Shown here piece by piece: positions 1 to 8,858 of a DNA stretch of 64,000 bases. Origin of the DNA: Bacteroidaceae bacterium. GTDB lineage: Bacteria > Bacteroidota > Bacteroidia > Bacteroidales > Bacteroidaceae. Made by a program: the position numbers and the translations under genes. Each line of letters begins with the position of its first letter. The first letter of the stretch is position 1. The stretch is from NCBI GenBank assembly GCA_017936265.1, contig JAGBFX010000060.1:62001-126000 (forward strand), read 5' to 3'. Under the pieces are notes generated by a model. That model made no database searches. It saw only the letters and a list, made by a program, of their open reading frames with translations, and was not told the DNA's origin.

Positions 1-472
1 CCACACGCTCAAGATTCACATCAAGCGAGCTTCCGCAATCCATTACACGCCCTTCAGCTATCGCCTTTGCCGTAATCCTGGAGTATACATACTCCGCATC
101 GCACACAGCTTTTATATATTCCGCCACACCCAGTTCCTCGAACAGCGCCGTATGCACGCCCGAGAAGAGAAGCGCCCTCTTGACAGGCGTACGCAGAAGC
201 GTTCCATCCGGGAGCGATGCCGGCAGCACATCCTCTTCAGGAACAAGGATATAGCGTTGCAATAGCCCCTCACCCCATGGGTTATCCACATCAACCACCG
301 TATAGCCGTCACACTCAATTATCGACAGCAGGGAGGAGTGTCTCATCTTCAACGCCTTTCCTTCGACCTTTTCCATACCGGCATTGCCGACAAGCAGGAG
401 CATCATCAGCAGGAATGCCATTACAATGCTTGCAATAAAGAAAATAGCCGACAGTTTTCGTGACAGAATCAT
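1..472 (-). CDS. ABC transporter substrate-binding protein, cobalamin/iron-siderophore type (3' end outside window)
   Basis: This is the N-terminal 157 codons of a gene running off the left edge. Translation from the ATG at 472 gives a hydrophobic leader (MILSRKLSAIFF then a run rich in Ala, Met and Leu), followed by RYILVPEED, LLRTPVKRALLFSGVHTALF and EELGVAEYIKAVCDAEYVYS. That layout is typical of Bacteroidales periplasmic binding proteins of the BtuF/FepB fold (Peripla_BP_2), which capture cobalamin or ferric chelates for an ABC importer. The start ATG overlaps the stop of the DAHP synthase gene (ATGA), so the two are probably translationally coupled. The substrate cannot be decided from this fragment; a membrane anchor instead of a cleaved signal is possible. 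Confidence 0.7.
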   Translation of the reverse strand, partial: MILSRKLSAIFFIASIVMAFLLMMLLLVGNAGMEKVEGKALKMRHSSLLSIIECDGYTVVDVDNPWGEGLLQRYILVPEEDVLPASLPDGTLLRTPVKRALLFSGVHTALFEELGVAEYIKAVCDAEYVYSRITAKAIAEGRVMDCGSSLDVNLERV

Positions 473-1536
473 TTTCCGGGATAGTCATTAACAATATTAA
501 GCTGCTGACGGATACTCTCGGAATGTATAACCTCGAAAATATCCTTCATGACCTCGGCATCAAGCCTTGCGATGCTGCAATACTCATCGCACCGCTGCAT
601 AGTCTCGTTATAGCGCTGCGCCTGAAAGACTGCAAGACCCTTCTCGCGTTTTACCTCGCCAATCTCACGTGACACCTCCATGCGCTTGGCGATAAGCCCC
701 ATAAGCGCATCATCAATCTCATCAATCTGTCGGCGGTACGACGATATGTCATTATTGTCAGCAGCAGCCGAACGGTGCACAATGCGGCCAAGCACTATAG
801 AAAGTTCATCGGGAGTTACTTGCTGGCGTGCATCACTCCATGCACATACAGGATTACAGTGAGTCTCAATCATAAGACCGTCAAAATTCAAATCCATAGC
901 CTGCTGCGACAGCGACATTATCAATTCGCGTTTGCCGGCTATGTGACTCGGGTCACAGAAAAGAGGCAGCTCAGGCAACCTGCGGCGCAGTTCAAGAGGC
1001 AACTGCCATTGTGGTGCATTGCGGAAACACTTCTCGCCATATGAAGAAAAACCGCGGTGTATGGCACCCAGACGTGTAAGACCGGCATTGTTCAGACGCT
1101 CCAATGCGCCAATCCAGAGCTCAAGGTCAGGGTTGACAGGGTTCTTCACAAGCACAGGCACATCACATCCGCGCAAGGCATCTGCTATCTCCTGCACCGC
1201 AAACGGGTTAACTGTAGTACGTGCGCCAATCCACAGTACATCAATGCCCGCCGACAAGGCAAGTTCAACATGCTCGGCATTGGCCACCTCGGTAGCCACA
1301 GGCAGCGAGAGTTCACGTTTCACTCTCTGCATCCACGGCAATCCTTCCTTGCCCACGCCCTCGAAACAACCGGGACGTGTACGAGGTTTCCAAAGACCCG
1401 CCCTGAAAAGAGTGGCCTTGCCGGCAAGAGCCGATGCGACAGCCATAAGCTGCTCCTCGCTCTCGGCGCTGCATGGACCTGCTATAACAAGCGGCCTTTC
1501 AATATTATCAAAGATTCCGATATTCTCTAAAGTCAT
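469..1536 (-). CDS. Bifunctional 3-deoxy-7-phosphoheptulonate synthase / chorismate mutase
   Basis: The 355-residue protein catalyses the first step of the shikimate pathway (phosphoenolpyruvate plus erythrose 4-phosphate to DAHP) and the chorismate-to-prephenate branch step. The N-terminal two thirds is a DAHP synthase of the KDO8P-synthase-like class, with GPCSAES at residues 20-26, KNPVNPD, and late DPSHIAG and ETHCNP motifs. The last ~95 residues form an AroQ-type all-alpha chorismate mutase (DISSYRRQIDEID, then LIAKRMEVSREIGEVK). The fusion lets the mutase influence feedback control of the synthase, as in related Bacteroidales. I chose the ATG at 1536 (MTLENIGIFD): the longer frame from 1584 would overlap the tatD stop and adds residues not expected in the family. 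It is coupled to the binding-protein gene downstream. Confidence 0.92.
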   Translation of the reverse strand: MTLENIGIFDNIERPLVIAGPCSAESEEQLMAVASALAGKATLFRAGLWKPRTRPGCFEGVGKEGLPWMQRVKRELSLPVATEVANAEHVELALSAGIDVLWIGARTTVNPFAVQEIADALRGCDVPVLVKNPVNPDLELWIGALERLNNAGLTRLGAIHRGFSSYGEKCFRNAPQWQLPLELRRRLPELPLFCDPSHIAGKRELIMSLSQQAMDLNFDGLMIETHCNPVCAWSDARQQVTPDELSIVLGRIVHRSAAADNNDISSYRRQIDEIDDALMGLIAKRMEVSREIGEVKREKGLAVFQAQRYNETMQRCDEYCSIARLDAEVMKDIFEVIHSESIRQQLNIVNDYPGK

Positions 1537-1558
1537 GACATATGTAGTTAAAAAGCTT

Positions 1559-2335
1559 TTAAAGCCCGAAAAGCCTACGTGCATTATCAGTTGTAACGGC
1601 TGCGACCTGCTCTACCGTACAACCATAAAGTTCGGCAATCTTCTCGGCTATGAAAGGGATATATGAACTCTCGTTACGCTTGCCGCGTTTAGGAACCGGA
1701 GCCAGATAAGGAGAATCGGTCTCAAGGAGAATCCTTTCAAGGGGAACTGCGGAAAGAGCTTCAGGCAGTGTCGATTTCTTGTATGTGACCACACCGCCTA
1801 TCCCAAGATAGAAACCATTGAACGAGAGGAGTTTCTCAGCCTCTTCTTCTGTCCCCGAGAAACAATGGAACACCCCTCTGAGGTTTTTTGAACGGTTACT
1901 CTCCATTACTGCACATAATTCATTGAACGCATTGCGTGAGTGTATCACTAGAGGAAGATCCATTTCGTGCGCCCACTCTATCTGACGACAGAATGCGTCA
2001 ATCTGTTCATCCTTACGGGTATCATCCCAATAGAGGTCAATCCCCACCTCGCCGACGGCAATATATCCTGGCACAGACTTCAGCCTGCGATAAAACATGT
2101 CAAGTACAGAGAGGTAGTCATCGCCGAGTTCCGTAGGGTGCAGACCAATCATCGCATGGCATATCCCTGGAAACTCGCGGCACATCTCATCCATGCGCTC
2201 AAGAGAACTTCCGTTTATGCATGGGAGACACAGAGTCTTAACACCGGCATCTACAGCGCGCTCCACAGCTGCAGCCCTGTCCTCGGCAAATTCCGGTTCA
2301 AATATATGTGTATGAGTATCTACGAATTCAATCAT
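1559..2335 (-). CDS. TatD family metal-dependent hydrolase
   Basis: The 258-residue TIM-barrel amidohydrolase-superfamily protein is of the TatD deoxyribonuclease type. Metal ligands are visible: H8 and H10 in DTHTHIF, Glu in GEVGID, His in VIHSRNA and FHCFSG, and Asp in LLETDSPYLAPVPKRGKRNE. Family members cleave DNA 3'-5' and act in DNA repair or fragmentation, although substrates for many paralogues are unproven. The start at 2335 (MIEFVDTHTH) puts the first metal motif at the usual position; the upstream residues of the longer frame belong to the neighbour's reading region. It overlaps the preceding conserved gene by 8 bases, so these two genes and the prenyl synthase upstream probably form one transcript. 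Confidence 0.9.
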   Translation of the reverse strand: MIEFVDTHTHIFEPEFAEDRAAAVERAVDAGVKTLCLPCINGSSLERMDEMCREFPGICHAMIGLHPTELGDDYLSVLDMFYRRLKSVPGYIAVGEVGIDLYWDDTRKDEQIDAFCRQIEWAHEMDLPLVIHSRNAFNELCAVMESNRSKNLRGVFHCFSGTEEEAEKLLSFNGFYLGIGGVVTYKKSTLPEALSAVPLERILLETDSPYLAPVPKRGKRNESSYIPFIAEKIAELYGCTVEQVAAVTTDNARRLFGL

Positions 2336-3044
2336 CTGCTTCTTTCTTACGCTTTCTGTCAGGGCGGTCATAATATATGACACCATATCTTGCACAATGT
2401 TTTATCCTTGCATCGCCACTGAACGAAGAGAAAGCCTTCTCAATCTCTTCCCATGCCTCGAATATTATCTCATCGGCCTCGAAACGCATGTCCGCGATAT
2501 TCCGTAAGGCTTCGGCTGTACGCTGCTGGAGCGCAACCTGCCTCTCATATTTTTCCCTGAACATCTCAAAGACCACCGAGACGCGGCCCATGGTAGGATT
2601 GTATATGGGTACTCCGCCCTCTCCCTGACGGCGCTGTTCGCCCTGCATTATCTTCTGCCCCCACTCGAGAACCGAAGCCTCGGAGAAGAGGTTCGGCACC
2701 GAGTCCTCATTCTCGGGCAAACCGTAATAGGGGCGCTTGCTGCGGGCGACCTCGCCACGTATGATACACATGCTGAGCACCTGTATGAAGTGCGACACAT
2801 ACATCCTCGCCTTCTTCAGCGCCGCCTCATAGTCGGCATTCCCACGCTTCGATGACTGCTCCTGTGCACAGCGTTTGTACATATCGACTTCGGCCGAGAA
2901 TCTCTGAAGGAAATCCTTTGCCCTGTGATATGTGTTATGTGACAGCACATTGGTAAATATACCATTCTGCACACTACTGTCAACGGCACTCTTGAGCGCA
3001 CGTATACGTGCCTGGTCGGTTTTCGGCAGTCTTCTGTATGGCAT
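2328..3044 (-). CDS. Conserved protein of unknown function, Bacteroidales-type
   Basis: The 238-residue cytosolic protein has no signal peptide or membrane segment and ends in a very basic-acidic tail (DRKRKKEADD). It starts MPYRRLPKTDQARIRALK and is mostly alpha-helical and charged. I recognise the N-terminal pattern as common in Bacteroidales genomes next to a prenyl synthase and tatD, but I know no assigned function. It begins 4 bases after the prenyl synthase stop and overlaps tatD by 8 bases, so it is embedded in that operon. The lysine- and arginine-rich tail could bind nucleic acid, but this is only a guess. Confidence 0.75.
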   Translation of the reverse strand: MPYRRLPKTDQARIRALKSAVDSSVQNGIFTNVLSHNTYHRAKDFLQRFSAEVDMYKRCAQEQSSKRGNADYEAALKKARMYVSHFIQVLSMCIIRGEVARSKRPYYGLPENEDSVPNLFSEASVLEWGQKIMQGEQRRQGEGGVPIYNPTMGRVSVVFEMFREKYERQVALQQRTAEALRNIADMRFEADEIIFEAWEEIEKAFSSFSGDARIKHCARYGVIYYDRPDRKRKKEADD

Positions 3045-3048
3045 CGGT

Positions 3049-4023
3049 TCAGAGGTTTCTGTTCAACAGAGAGTCGGCAAACTCCTTCAGGAACTTCTTC
3101 TTTTCGGGAGCGACAGAGAGGTTCGCCATATATTGGTCACACTCATCAAAGAGTGCCTGTATTCTCTTTTCACAGATATCCCTGACACCCAGTTCATCGT
3201 ATATTCTTGTAAAGCATGCAACCTTCTTTTCTGCATCGAACTCACTCTTCGCCATCCACTCCTTCATCACGGCGAGTTGTCCGGGTGACGCGAGATTCAT
3301 CGCCGTTATAAGCAGAAAAGTCTTCTTGTTGCAGCAGATATCGCCGCCAATCTTCTTTCCGAACAGCGATTCATCGGCATACACATCGAGCAGGTCATCC
3401 TGCAACTGGAAAGCAAGCCCCATCTTCTCACCATAGGCATACAGATTCTCCTGGTCCTCCTCCGATGCACCTGCAAGATATGCACCGAGTCTCAGGGATG
3501 TGGCGAGCAATACCGATGTCTTCAGGCGGATCATATTGAGATACTCTGCTTCTGTAACATCCTCTCTGGTTTCGAAACCGAGGTCATACTGCTGTCCGTC
3601 GCATATCTCCTTTGCCATTTCTGTAAATGTAGCCAGCATTACGGGCAGCTTGTCTACGGGAACATGAGAGAGGAACTCATATGCAAGGAGCAACATGCTG
3701 TCACCCGACAATATCGCAGCCGTGTCATCCCACTTTGCACGCACCGTGGGCATGCCGCGGCGCAAGTCGGAGTTATCCATGACATCATCGTGGATAAGGG
3801 TATGGTTATGATACGTTTCAAGAGCAAGGGCAGGATAGAAAGCACCGTCGAGATTCTCCTTATACATATTATATGCCATAAGGAAAAGTACCGGACGTAC
3901 ACGCTTACCCCCCTGGGAGATAGTATATCTTATAGGTTCATAAAGCCCGTAAGGCTCTCTCTCGAACTTAAGATTGTCAATAAACTCATTTATCTGATTC
4001 CTTATTTCATTCCAGCTGTACAT
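3049..4023 (-). CDS. Polyprenyl (isoprenyl) diphosphate synthase
   Basis: This 324-residue trans-prenyltransferase condenses isopentenyl diphosphate onto an allylic diphosphate to make the precursor of quinone side chains or other isoprenoids. The first aspartate-rich motif (DDVMD) is at residues 79-83, preceded by HNHTLIH and followed by LRRGMPT. The second is in FQLQDDLLDVYADE. The GGKRVRP diphosphate-binding motif is near residue 38. There is no bulky aromatic residue immediately before the first DDxxD, which leaves room for a longer product, but chain length is not predictable with confidence. The gene leads the minus-strand operon with the unknown protein and tatD. Elsewhere in the window ispH supplies the isoprenoid building blocks. 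Confidence 0.92.
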   Translation of the reverse strand: MYSWNEIRNQINEFIDNLKFEREPYGLYEPIRYTISQGGKRVRPVLFLMAYNMYKENLDGAFYPALALETYHNHTLIHDDVMDNSDLRRGMPTVRAKWDDTAAILSGDSMLLLAYEFLSHVPVDKLPVMLATFTEMAKEICDGQQYDLGFETREDVTEAEYLNMIRLKTSVLLATSLRLGAYLAGASEEDQENLYAYGEKMGLAFQLQDDLLDVYADESLFGKKIGGDICCNKKTFLLITAMNLASPGQLAVMKEWMAKSEFDAEKKVACFTRIYDELGVRDICEKRIQALFDECDQYMANLSVAPEKKKFLKEFADSLLNRNL

Positions 4024-4069
4024 GGTCTGTTGTCTGTTTTTGTGGATTATCTATTCTTTCTAAACCAAA

Positions 4070-4097
4070 AAAGGAGACTGCAAACGCAGTCTCCTTT
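4070..4097 (-). terminator. Rho-independent terminator of the tonB gene
   Basis: There is a perfect 12-bp stem (4070-4081 and 4086-4097, reading AAAGGAGACTGC) with loop AAAC, 18 bases past the tonB stop. On the minus strand it is followed by a T-rich run (TTTTGGTTT). Confidence 0.8.
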
Positions 4098-4114
4098 TAT
4101 ATTCATGTCTGTCA

Positions 4115-4855
4115 TTACTGCAAACGGAACATTACAGGGAGTGTAAACCAGCAGCGGACAGCCTTACCGGCCTGCTTACCTGGAGACCACTTAGGCATCT
4201 GACCTACCACGCGCTCAGCCTCCTTGTCAAGGTACATGTCGCCCGAGCTCTTGATAACCTGGATATTCTGGATTGAACCGTCTGAGTTTACGACGAAACG
4301 GAGAATTGTTCTACCCTGTGAATTGTTGTCACGTGAGATACGTGGATACTGGATATTCTCTGAGAGCCACTCGTACATAGCCTTCATACCACCAGGGAAC
4401 TCGGCCGGCTGCTCTACAACCTGGAAAATCTGCTCCTCTTCAACAACCTCATCAACAACCACTACGGCGTTGTCCGATACGTCAACAACATCAACGAAGA
4501 CATCCTCAGAGTTCATGATCTCAGTCTCCTGCTGATCAATCTCATCCTTGATAATCTCAATCACCTCAGTTGGCTTCTGAGCTGCTGGAGGCGGAGGAGT
4601 GATGTTCTTGACCTGAATCTGGATCTCCTTAAGAACCTCAGGCTCTTCAATTGGAGGAGGAGGAGTTGTTGCGATGATTCTCTCATCCTTATCCTCAAAA
4701 GTTGTCCACTCAAATGCGACAAACAGAACCGAGAAAACCATTACGAAACCGATGAGGACCCAAATAGTCTTGTTCTGCTCCAAGTTTGCCTTAGCACTCT
4801 TCTTTTGCTCGATGTGCTCGCTTCCCTTAAACTGATTATTCTTTTCTGTACTCAT
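4115..4855 (-). CDS. tonB: TonB family energy transducer
   Basis: The 246-residue inner-membrane protein would transmit proton-motive force to outer-membrane TonB-dependent receptors such as the SusC protein in this window. After a charged, Lys-rich cytoplasmic start there is a single membrane segment at about residues 33-50 (VLIGFVMVFSVLF). A periplasmic Pro/Glu-rich spacer follows (TTPPPPIEEPEV, ITPPPPAAQKP), with an acidic valine-rich stretch. The C-terminal TonB domain (residues ~160-246) has YPRISRDN, GRTILRFVVNSDGSI and MPKWSPGKQAGKAVR, the usual Bacteroidota arrangement. The gene stands alone between a terminator and a divergent promoter region. Several paralogues are likely elsewhere, so pairing with any one receptor is inference. 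Confidence 0.92.
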   Translation of the reverse strand: MSTEKNNQFKGSEHIEQKKSAKANLEQNKTIWVLIGFVMVFSVLFVAFEWTTFEDKDERIIATTPPPPIEEPEVLKEIQIQVKNITPPPPAAQKPTEVIEIIKDEIDQQETEIMNSEDVFVDVVDVSDNAVVVVDEVVEEEQIFQVVEQPAEFPGGMKAMYEWLSENIQYPRISRDNNSQGRTILRFVVNSDGSIQNIQVIKSSGDMYLDKEAERVVGQMPKWSPGKQAGKAVRCWFTLPVMFRLQ

Positions 4856-4884
4856 ATGATGATATGTATTTATTTTCTAATGGG

Positions 4885-4892
4885 CAAAAATA
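4885..4892 (-). promoter_or_regulatory. Bacteroides-type -7 box for tonB
   Basis: TATTTTTG on the minus strand matches TAnnTTTG and sits 30 bases before the tonB ATG. No clear -33 TTTG was found at the expected spacing. The rest of the 4856-5112 interval is AT-rich and holds nothing else I can name. Confidence 0.45.
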
Positions 4893-5112
4893 AACAATAT
4901 TTTTCAATACGCACGATTAAAACAATCTTTTTTTTATTTTAAAAAGATTTTCTTTAATAAATGCCGAATAAATTGCTCTTTTCCGCGTTATTTTACCATA
5001 GCATAAGGTGCAATGACCTTCATTTATATAAAAAAAAGAAAAAAAGCCTTATCTTAGCGACGCCATATAATTATGACAACACACCTACAAAACTAATTAA
5101 AATATTGACAAC

Positions 5113-6090
5113 GTGAAACACAAAAATATCTTTTTTTATATTTTTCTGTTCCTTCCGCTTTTTGCTACCGCACAAGGAGGAGACAATGCCTTCACAATAC
5201 TTCGTCTGCCCTACTCCGCACGTGCTGCCGCTTTGGGTGGACAGAACATAAGCGTCATTGAGGATGATATAACGCTCGCCATGCACAATCCCGCCCTATT
5301 GTCAAGCGTGTCAGACAAGACCATCAATCTTACCTACATGACATACATGAGCGACAGCAAGATTGCAGGTGCCATGTTCAACAAGATATTCGGAGAACGC
5401 TCCACCGGAGCCATATCGGCAAGGTATATCGATTATGGCGAATTTGAGGGATACACCGAAGACAACATATATACAGGCACCTTCAGCGCCAAGGATATGG
5501 AGTTTGCTGTCATGTACAGCTACCTGCTAAGCGACAACTGGAGTGGCGGTGTCACAGGAAAGTTCATATATTCCAAATACGAAAGCATGAGTTCCATAGC
5601 CTTAGGTGTAGACCTTGGAGTCAACTACTACAACCCCGACAATGAACTGTCGCTCTCTTTTGCGATAAAGAATCTTGGAGGGCAAGTGAAGGCATTTGAA
5701 GATAAAAACGAAAAGATGCCTGTCGACCTGCAGCTGGGCTTTACTAAGCGTCTGTCACATGCTCCGATACTAATCTCGGCCACGCTTGTCAACCTCCACA
5801 AATGGAGCAAGGATGATTTCTACAATGCCGACGGGAGTGAAGACAGTTTCGGCGAGATGCTCATGAAGCATATGATGTTAGGTGCAGACATACTCATTGG
5901 GCAAAATTTCAACATTTCATTGGGATACAACTATCGCATAGGTAAGGAACTTTCGGTCGAAGGCAGCAAATGGGACGGACTTACCGCGGGTGCCGGACTG
6001 CATATTAATAAGGTAAAGTTGGGTGTCTCCTACAGCAAGCTACATGTCTCTTCATCATCATTGCTTTTCAATCTGTCGTACTCTCTTTAA
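5113..6090 (+). CDS. porQ: Type IX secretion system protein PorQ
   Basis: The 325-residue outer-membrane beta-barrel protein has a signal peptide (MKHKNIFFYIF to FATAQG). The family signature follows it: ILRLPYSARAAALGG, then DDITLAMHNPALL. PorQ belongs to the FadL/PorV-like barrel group and works with PorU, PorV and PorZ in the T9SS attachment complex that processes and anchors secreted cargo. The start is a GTG; no ATG lies near it and the signal peptide would be lost with a later start. The gene lies upstream of cmk, ispH and pfkA, a neighbourhood I recall from other Bacteroidales. A candidate promoter between porQ and cmk suggests the downstream genes can also be read separately. Confidence 0.85.
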   Translation: MKHKNIFFYIFLFLPLFATAQGGDNAFTILRLPYSARAAALGGQNISVIEDDITLAMHNPALLSSVSDKTINLTYMTYMSDSKIAGAMFNKIFGERSTGAISARYIDYGEFEGYTEDNIYTGTFSAKDMEFAVMYSYLLSDNWSGGVTGKFIYSKYESMSSIALGVDLGVNYYNPDNELSLSFAIKNLGGQVKAFEDKNEKMPVDLQLGFTKRLSHAPILISATLVNLHKWSKDDFYNADGSEDSFGEMLMKHMMLGADILIGQNFNISLGYNYRIGKELSVEGSKWDGLTAGAGLHINKVKLGVSYSKLHVSSSSLLFNLSYSL

Positions 6091-6165
6091 CCATATAACA
6101 GCATAAGGGAAGAAAATAGAGCGCAAGAAGAAAATAACAATCTTTTTTTATTCATTTGTTCGCAA

Positions 6166-6173
6166 TATCTTTG
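6166..6173 (+). promoter_or_regulatory. Bacteroides-type -7 box upstream of cmk
   Basis: TATCTTTG is a full match to TAnnTTTG, 40 bases before the cmk ATG. A T-run, not TTTG, occupies the expected -33 position. Confidence 0.5.
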
Positions 6174-6212
6174 TAACTTTACAGAGAAATATAATAAGAC
6201 AAAAGCAGAACA

Positions 6213-6902
6213 ATGAAAAAAATAGTAATCGCAATAGACGGCTTTTCTTCATGCGGTAAAAGCACCATGGCCAAGGCATTGGCCCGCAACATCGGATACC
6301 TTTATTTTGACAGCGGTGCAATGTACCGTGCTGTGGCTCTCTACTGTATGCAGAACGGACTCATCGAAGGCGAACAGATAAACTGCGATGCTCTCCGTGA
6401 GAGGATGAAGGAGATTCACATCACATTTGAGGCCGACCCCGAGACAAAGGATTCGATAACATTCCTAAACGGTGTGAACGTAGAACGCGAAATACGTTCT
6501 CTCGAAGTTTCAAAGTTCGTAAGCCCTATCGCGGCACTTGATTTCGTACGCAGCGAGATGGTTGAACAGCAACGCGAAATGGGCAAGCAGAAAGGCATAG
6601 TAATGGATGGACGCGACATCGGAACAACTGTGTTCCCCGATGCCGAGATGAAGGTATTCGTTACGGCTTCGGCCGAGGTGCGCGCCCAGCGTCGCTACGA
6701 TGAGCTCACAGCACGCGGAGACACCCCCGACTTCAACGAGATTCTGGAGAACGTACAGCAGCGCGACCACATTGACCAGACAAGAGAGATTAGTCCGCTC
6801 AAGAAAGCCGATGACGCATTGTTGCTCGACAACAGCAACCTTACCCGCGAAGAGCAGATGCAATGGCTCATCGACAGATATAACGAACTGGTTTCAGAGT
6901 AA
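6213..6902 (+). CDS. cmk: (d)CMP kinase
   Basis: The 229-residue enzyme phosphorylates CMP and dCMP with ATP in pyrimidine nucleotide salvage and CTP/dCTP supply. The P-loop GFSSCGKST is at residues 10-18, followed by [17 protein letters not shown]. The [26 protein letters not shown] substrate/LID region and the RRYDEL segment are typical, and the length fits the family. The gene ends TAATG, so its stop shares one base with the ispH start. This places it in a tightly packed cmk-ispH-pfkA operon downstream of porQ. Confidence 0.95.
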   Translation: MKKIVIAIDGFSSCGKSTMAKALARNIGYLYFDSGAMYRAVALYCMQNGLIEGEQINCDALRERMKEIHITFEADPETKDSITFLNGVNVEREIRSLEVSKFVSPIAALDFVRSEMVEQQREMGKQKGIVMDGRDIGTTVFPDAEMKVFVTASAEVRAQRRYDELTARGDTPDFNEILENVQQRDHIDQTREISPLKKADDALLLDNSNLTREEQMQWLIDRYNELVSE

Positions 6903-7813
6903 TGAATCCCCAAAAAGCTCCCGCAATGCTAAGCATAGACATTGATGAAAACTCCGGGTTCTGTTTCGGAGTCACCACCGCGATACAGAAAGCCGAAGAG
7001 GAACTAAGGAAAGGCGGTACACTATACTGCCTTGGCGATATTGTGCACAACAGCATCGAGTGTGAGAGGCTAAAGAAACTCGGACTCATCACCATAGACC
7101 ACGGGCAATACAGACAACTGCACAATGCAAAAGTCCTTCTCAGGGCACACGGCGAGCCACCATTGACATACGCCATAGCAGAGGAGAACAACCTTGAGCT
7201 CATTGATGCCACATGCCCAGTTGTACTCAAGCTGCAGCAAAGGATAAAGAGAAAATGGGAAGAGACAGCAGATGATGACAGGCAGATTGTCATATACGGC
7301 CAGGCAGGACATGCCGAAGTGCTGGGCCTTGTAGGACAGACAGACGGCGAAGCCATTGTCATCGAGAGCCAGGAGCAGATAGAGAAGATTGACCCAGACA
7401 AGGACACATACATATACTCCCAGACCACAAAATCGAAGGAGGGGTACCAGCACATCGTAAATGCCATAAAAGAGTACATCAACAACGAGAGGAAATGCGA
7501 GTCGTTCAACAGCGTCTGCGGCCAGGTCGCAAACAGGATGAGCGGCATAGGCGAGTTCGCGAGTTCACATGACCTCGTATTCTTCGTGTGCGGCAAAAAA
7601 AGTTCCAACGGAAAGATTCTCTATAACGAGTGCAGGAAAATGAACAGCAACGTGCACCAGGTAGAGAGTCCTCAGGACATAAGCTTTGCACTCACACGTG
7701 GGGCACACAGGATTGGCATCTGCGGAGCCACATCTACCCCCAAGTGGCTAATGGAGAACTGTAAGGAAGCAATTATAAAATACCATAATAACAGTCAGAA
7801 TTATGAAGAATAA
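6902..7813 (+). CDS. ispH: 4-hydroxy-3-methylbut-2-enyl diphosphate reductase
   Basis: The 303-residue [4Fe-4S] enzyme performs the last step of the MEP pathway, reducing HMBPP to isopentenyl and dimethylallyl diphosphate. The three cluster cysteines are visible in SGFCFGV (C21), DATCPVV and SVCGQVANR. Substrate-binding patterns such as GDIVHN, AHGEP and [11 protein letters not shown] are present. Translation probably starts at the ATG overlapping the cmk stop, although the internal ATG at 6926 ([11 protein letters not shown]) is closer to homologues I remember. Its end overlaps pfkA by 11 bases. Its product feeds enzymes such as the polyprenyl synthase at 3.0-4.0 kb. Confidence 0.95.
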   Translation: MNPQKAPAMLSIDIDENSGFCFGVTTAIQKAEEELRKGGTLYCLGDIVHNSIECERLKKLGLITIDHGQYRQLHNAKVLLRAHGEPPLTYAIAEENNLELIDATCPVVLKLQQRIKRKWEETADDDRQIVIYGQAGHAEVLGLVGQTDGEAIVIESQEQIEKIDPDKDTYIYSQTTKSKEGYQHIVNAIKEYINNERKCESFNSVCGQVANRMSGIGEFASSHDLVFFVCGKKSSNGKILYNECRKMNSNVHQVESPQDISFALTRGAHRIGICGATSTPKWLMENCKEAIIKYHNNSQNYEE

Positions 7814-8789
7814 GATTCGTTGTGTGGGCATACTCACATCAGGTGGAGATGCTCCGGGCATGAATGCAGCCATTCGTGCAGTCACCCGTGCATGTATCTA
7901 CCACGGCATAACAGTAAAGGCAATCTACCGCGGTTACAAGGGACTCCTGACCGGTGAGATTGTAGAGTTCAAGACAGAGAACGTAAGTAACATCATCCAG
8001 CGCGGAGGTACAATCCTCAAGACAAGCCGCTGCGATGAGTTCAAGACCGAGGAGGGACGCGCAAAGGCATATGAGACTCTGCAGAAAGAGGAAATCGACG
8101 CACTTGTTGTAATCGGTGGCGACGGCTCTATCACAGGAGCATACAATCTTGCAAGAGAGTATGACATACCATGCATCGCATTACCTGGAACAATCGACAA
8201 CGACCTATACGGAACAGACACTACCATCGGTTACGACACAGCACTCAACACAATCATGGAGTGTGTCGATAAAATCAGAGACACAGCCTCTTCTCATGAG
8301 CGTCTCTTCATTGTTGAGGTAATGGGCCGAGACGCAGGATTCCTTGCCCTGAACGGAACCATCGCAACAGGCGCAGAGGCATGCGTGTTGCCCGAGATTG
8401 ACCCCGAGTTCGAGCGCATCAACCAATTCATAGCCAATGGCCTGCGCCGTACCAAGAGCAGCAGCATCGTACTGTTCGCAGAAGGCCGCGAGAAGGACTA
8501 CAACATCATGGAGGTGGCAGAGGGTATGCGCCAGAAGTTCCCCGAGCTTGATGTACGCGTATCTATCCTCGGTTATCTGCAGCGCGGTGGCAGCCCTACT
8601 GCGAACGACCGTATCCTAGCAAGCCGTCTGGGCGTTGCAGCCATAGACGCACTGCTTGAAGGCCAGCGCAACGTAATGATTGGTCTCAGAAACAACGAGA
8701 TTGTATATATCCCGTTCACAAAGGCAATCAAGGATGACAAGCCCATTGACAAGGAGACAGTCCGCGCACAGGAGATTCTTGCTTCATGA
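7803..8789 (+). CDS. pfkA: ATP-dependent 6-phosphofructokinase
   Basis: The 328-residue glycolytic enzyme phosphorylates fructose 6-phosphate to the 1,6-bisphosphate. Motifs include [14 protein letters not shown] at the N terminus, GGDGSITGA near residue 104, and [13 protein letters not shown] with the catalytic Asp. Gly in GGDGS and Gly before TIDND are the residues of ATP-using enzymes; pyrophosphate-dependent PFKs carry Asp and Lys there. [11 protein letters not shown] is the late sugar-binding motif. It is the last gene of the porQ-cmk-ispH-pfkA series, overlaps ispH by 11 bases and is followed by a strong inverted repeat. Confidence 0.96.
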   Translation: MKNKIRCVGILTSGGDAPGMNAAIRAVTRACIYHGITVKAIYRGYKGLLTGEIVEFKTENVSNIIQRGGTILKTSRCDEFKTEEGRAKAYETLQKEEIDALVVIGGDGSITGAYNLAREYDIPCIALPGTIDNDLYGTDTTIGYDTALNTIMECVDKIRDTASSHERLFIVEVMGRDAGFLALNGTIATGAEACVLPEIDPEFERINQFIANGLRRTKSSSIVLFAEGREKDYNIMEVAEGMRQKFPELDVRVSILGYLQRGGSPTANDRILASRLGVAAIDALLEGQRNVMIGLRNNEIVYIPFTKAIKDDKPIDKETVRAQEILAS

Positions 8790-8810
8790 CAAGCGCATAC
8801 AGCAAGTGGC

Positions 8811-8858
8811 TACATAAATGAGAAACGGGACTCCAAAGTCCCGTTTCTCATTTATGTA
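8811..8858. terminator. Bidirectional terminator between pfkA and the 5-formyl-THF cyclo-ligase gene
   Basis: There is a perfect 22-bp inverted repeat (8811-8832 and 8837-8858) with loop CCAA. It begins 22 bases after the pfkA stop and its right arm covers the last codons and stop of the convergent gene. Confidence 0.85.

Noticed and set aside
1019..1666. 215-codon open frame on the plus strand
   Set aside because: It lies antisense to the DAHP synthase-chorismate mutase and tatD genes, which have clear catalytic motifs. It has no recognisable domain.
6868..7608. 246-codon frame antisense to ispH
   Set aside because: It is a shadow of ispH and overlaps the tight cmk-ispH junction; the Ser-rich composition is meaningless.
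7803..8789. Pyrophosphate-dependent phosphofructokinase
   Set aside because: The sequence has GGDGS and PGTIDND; PPi enzymes carry Asp and Lys at these positions.
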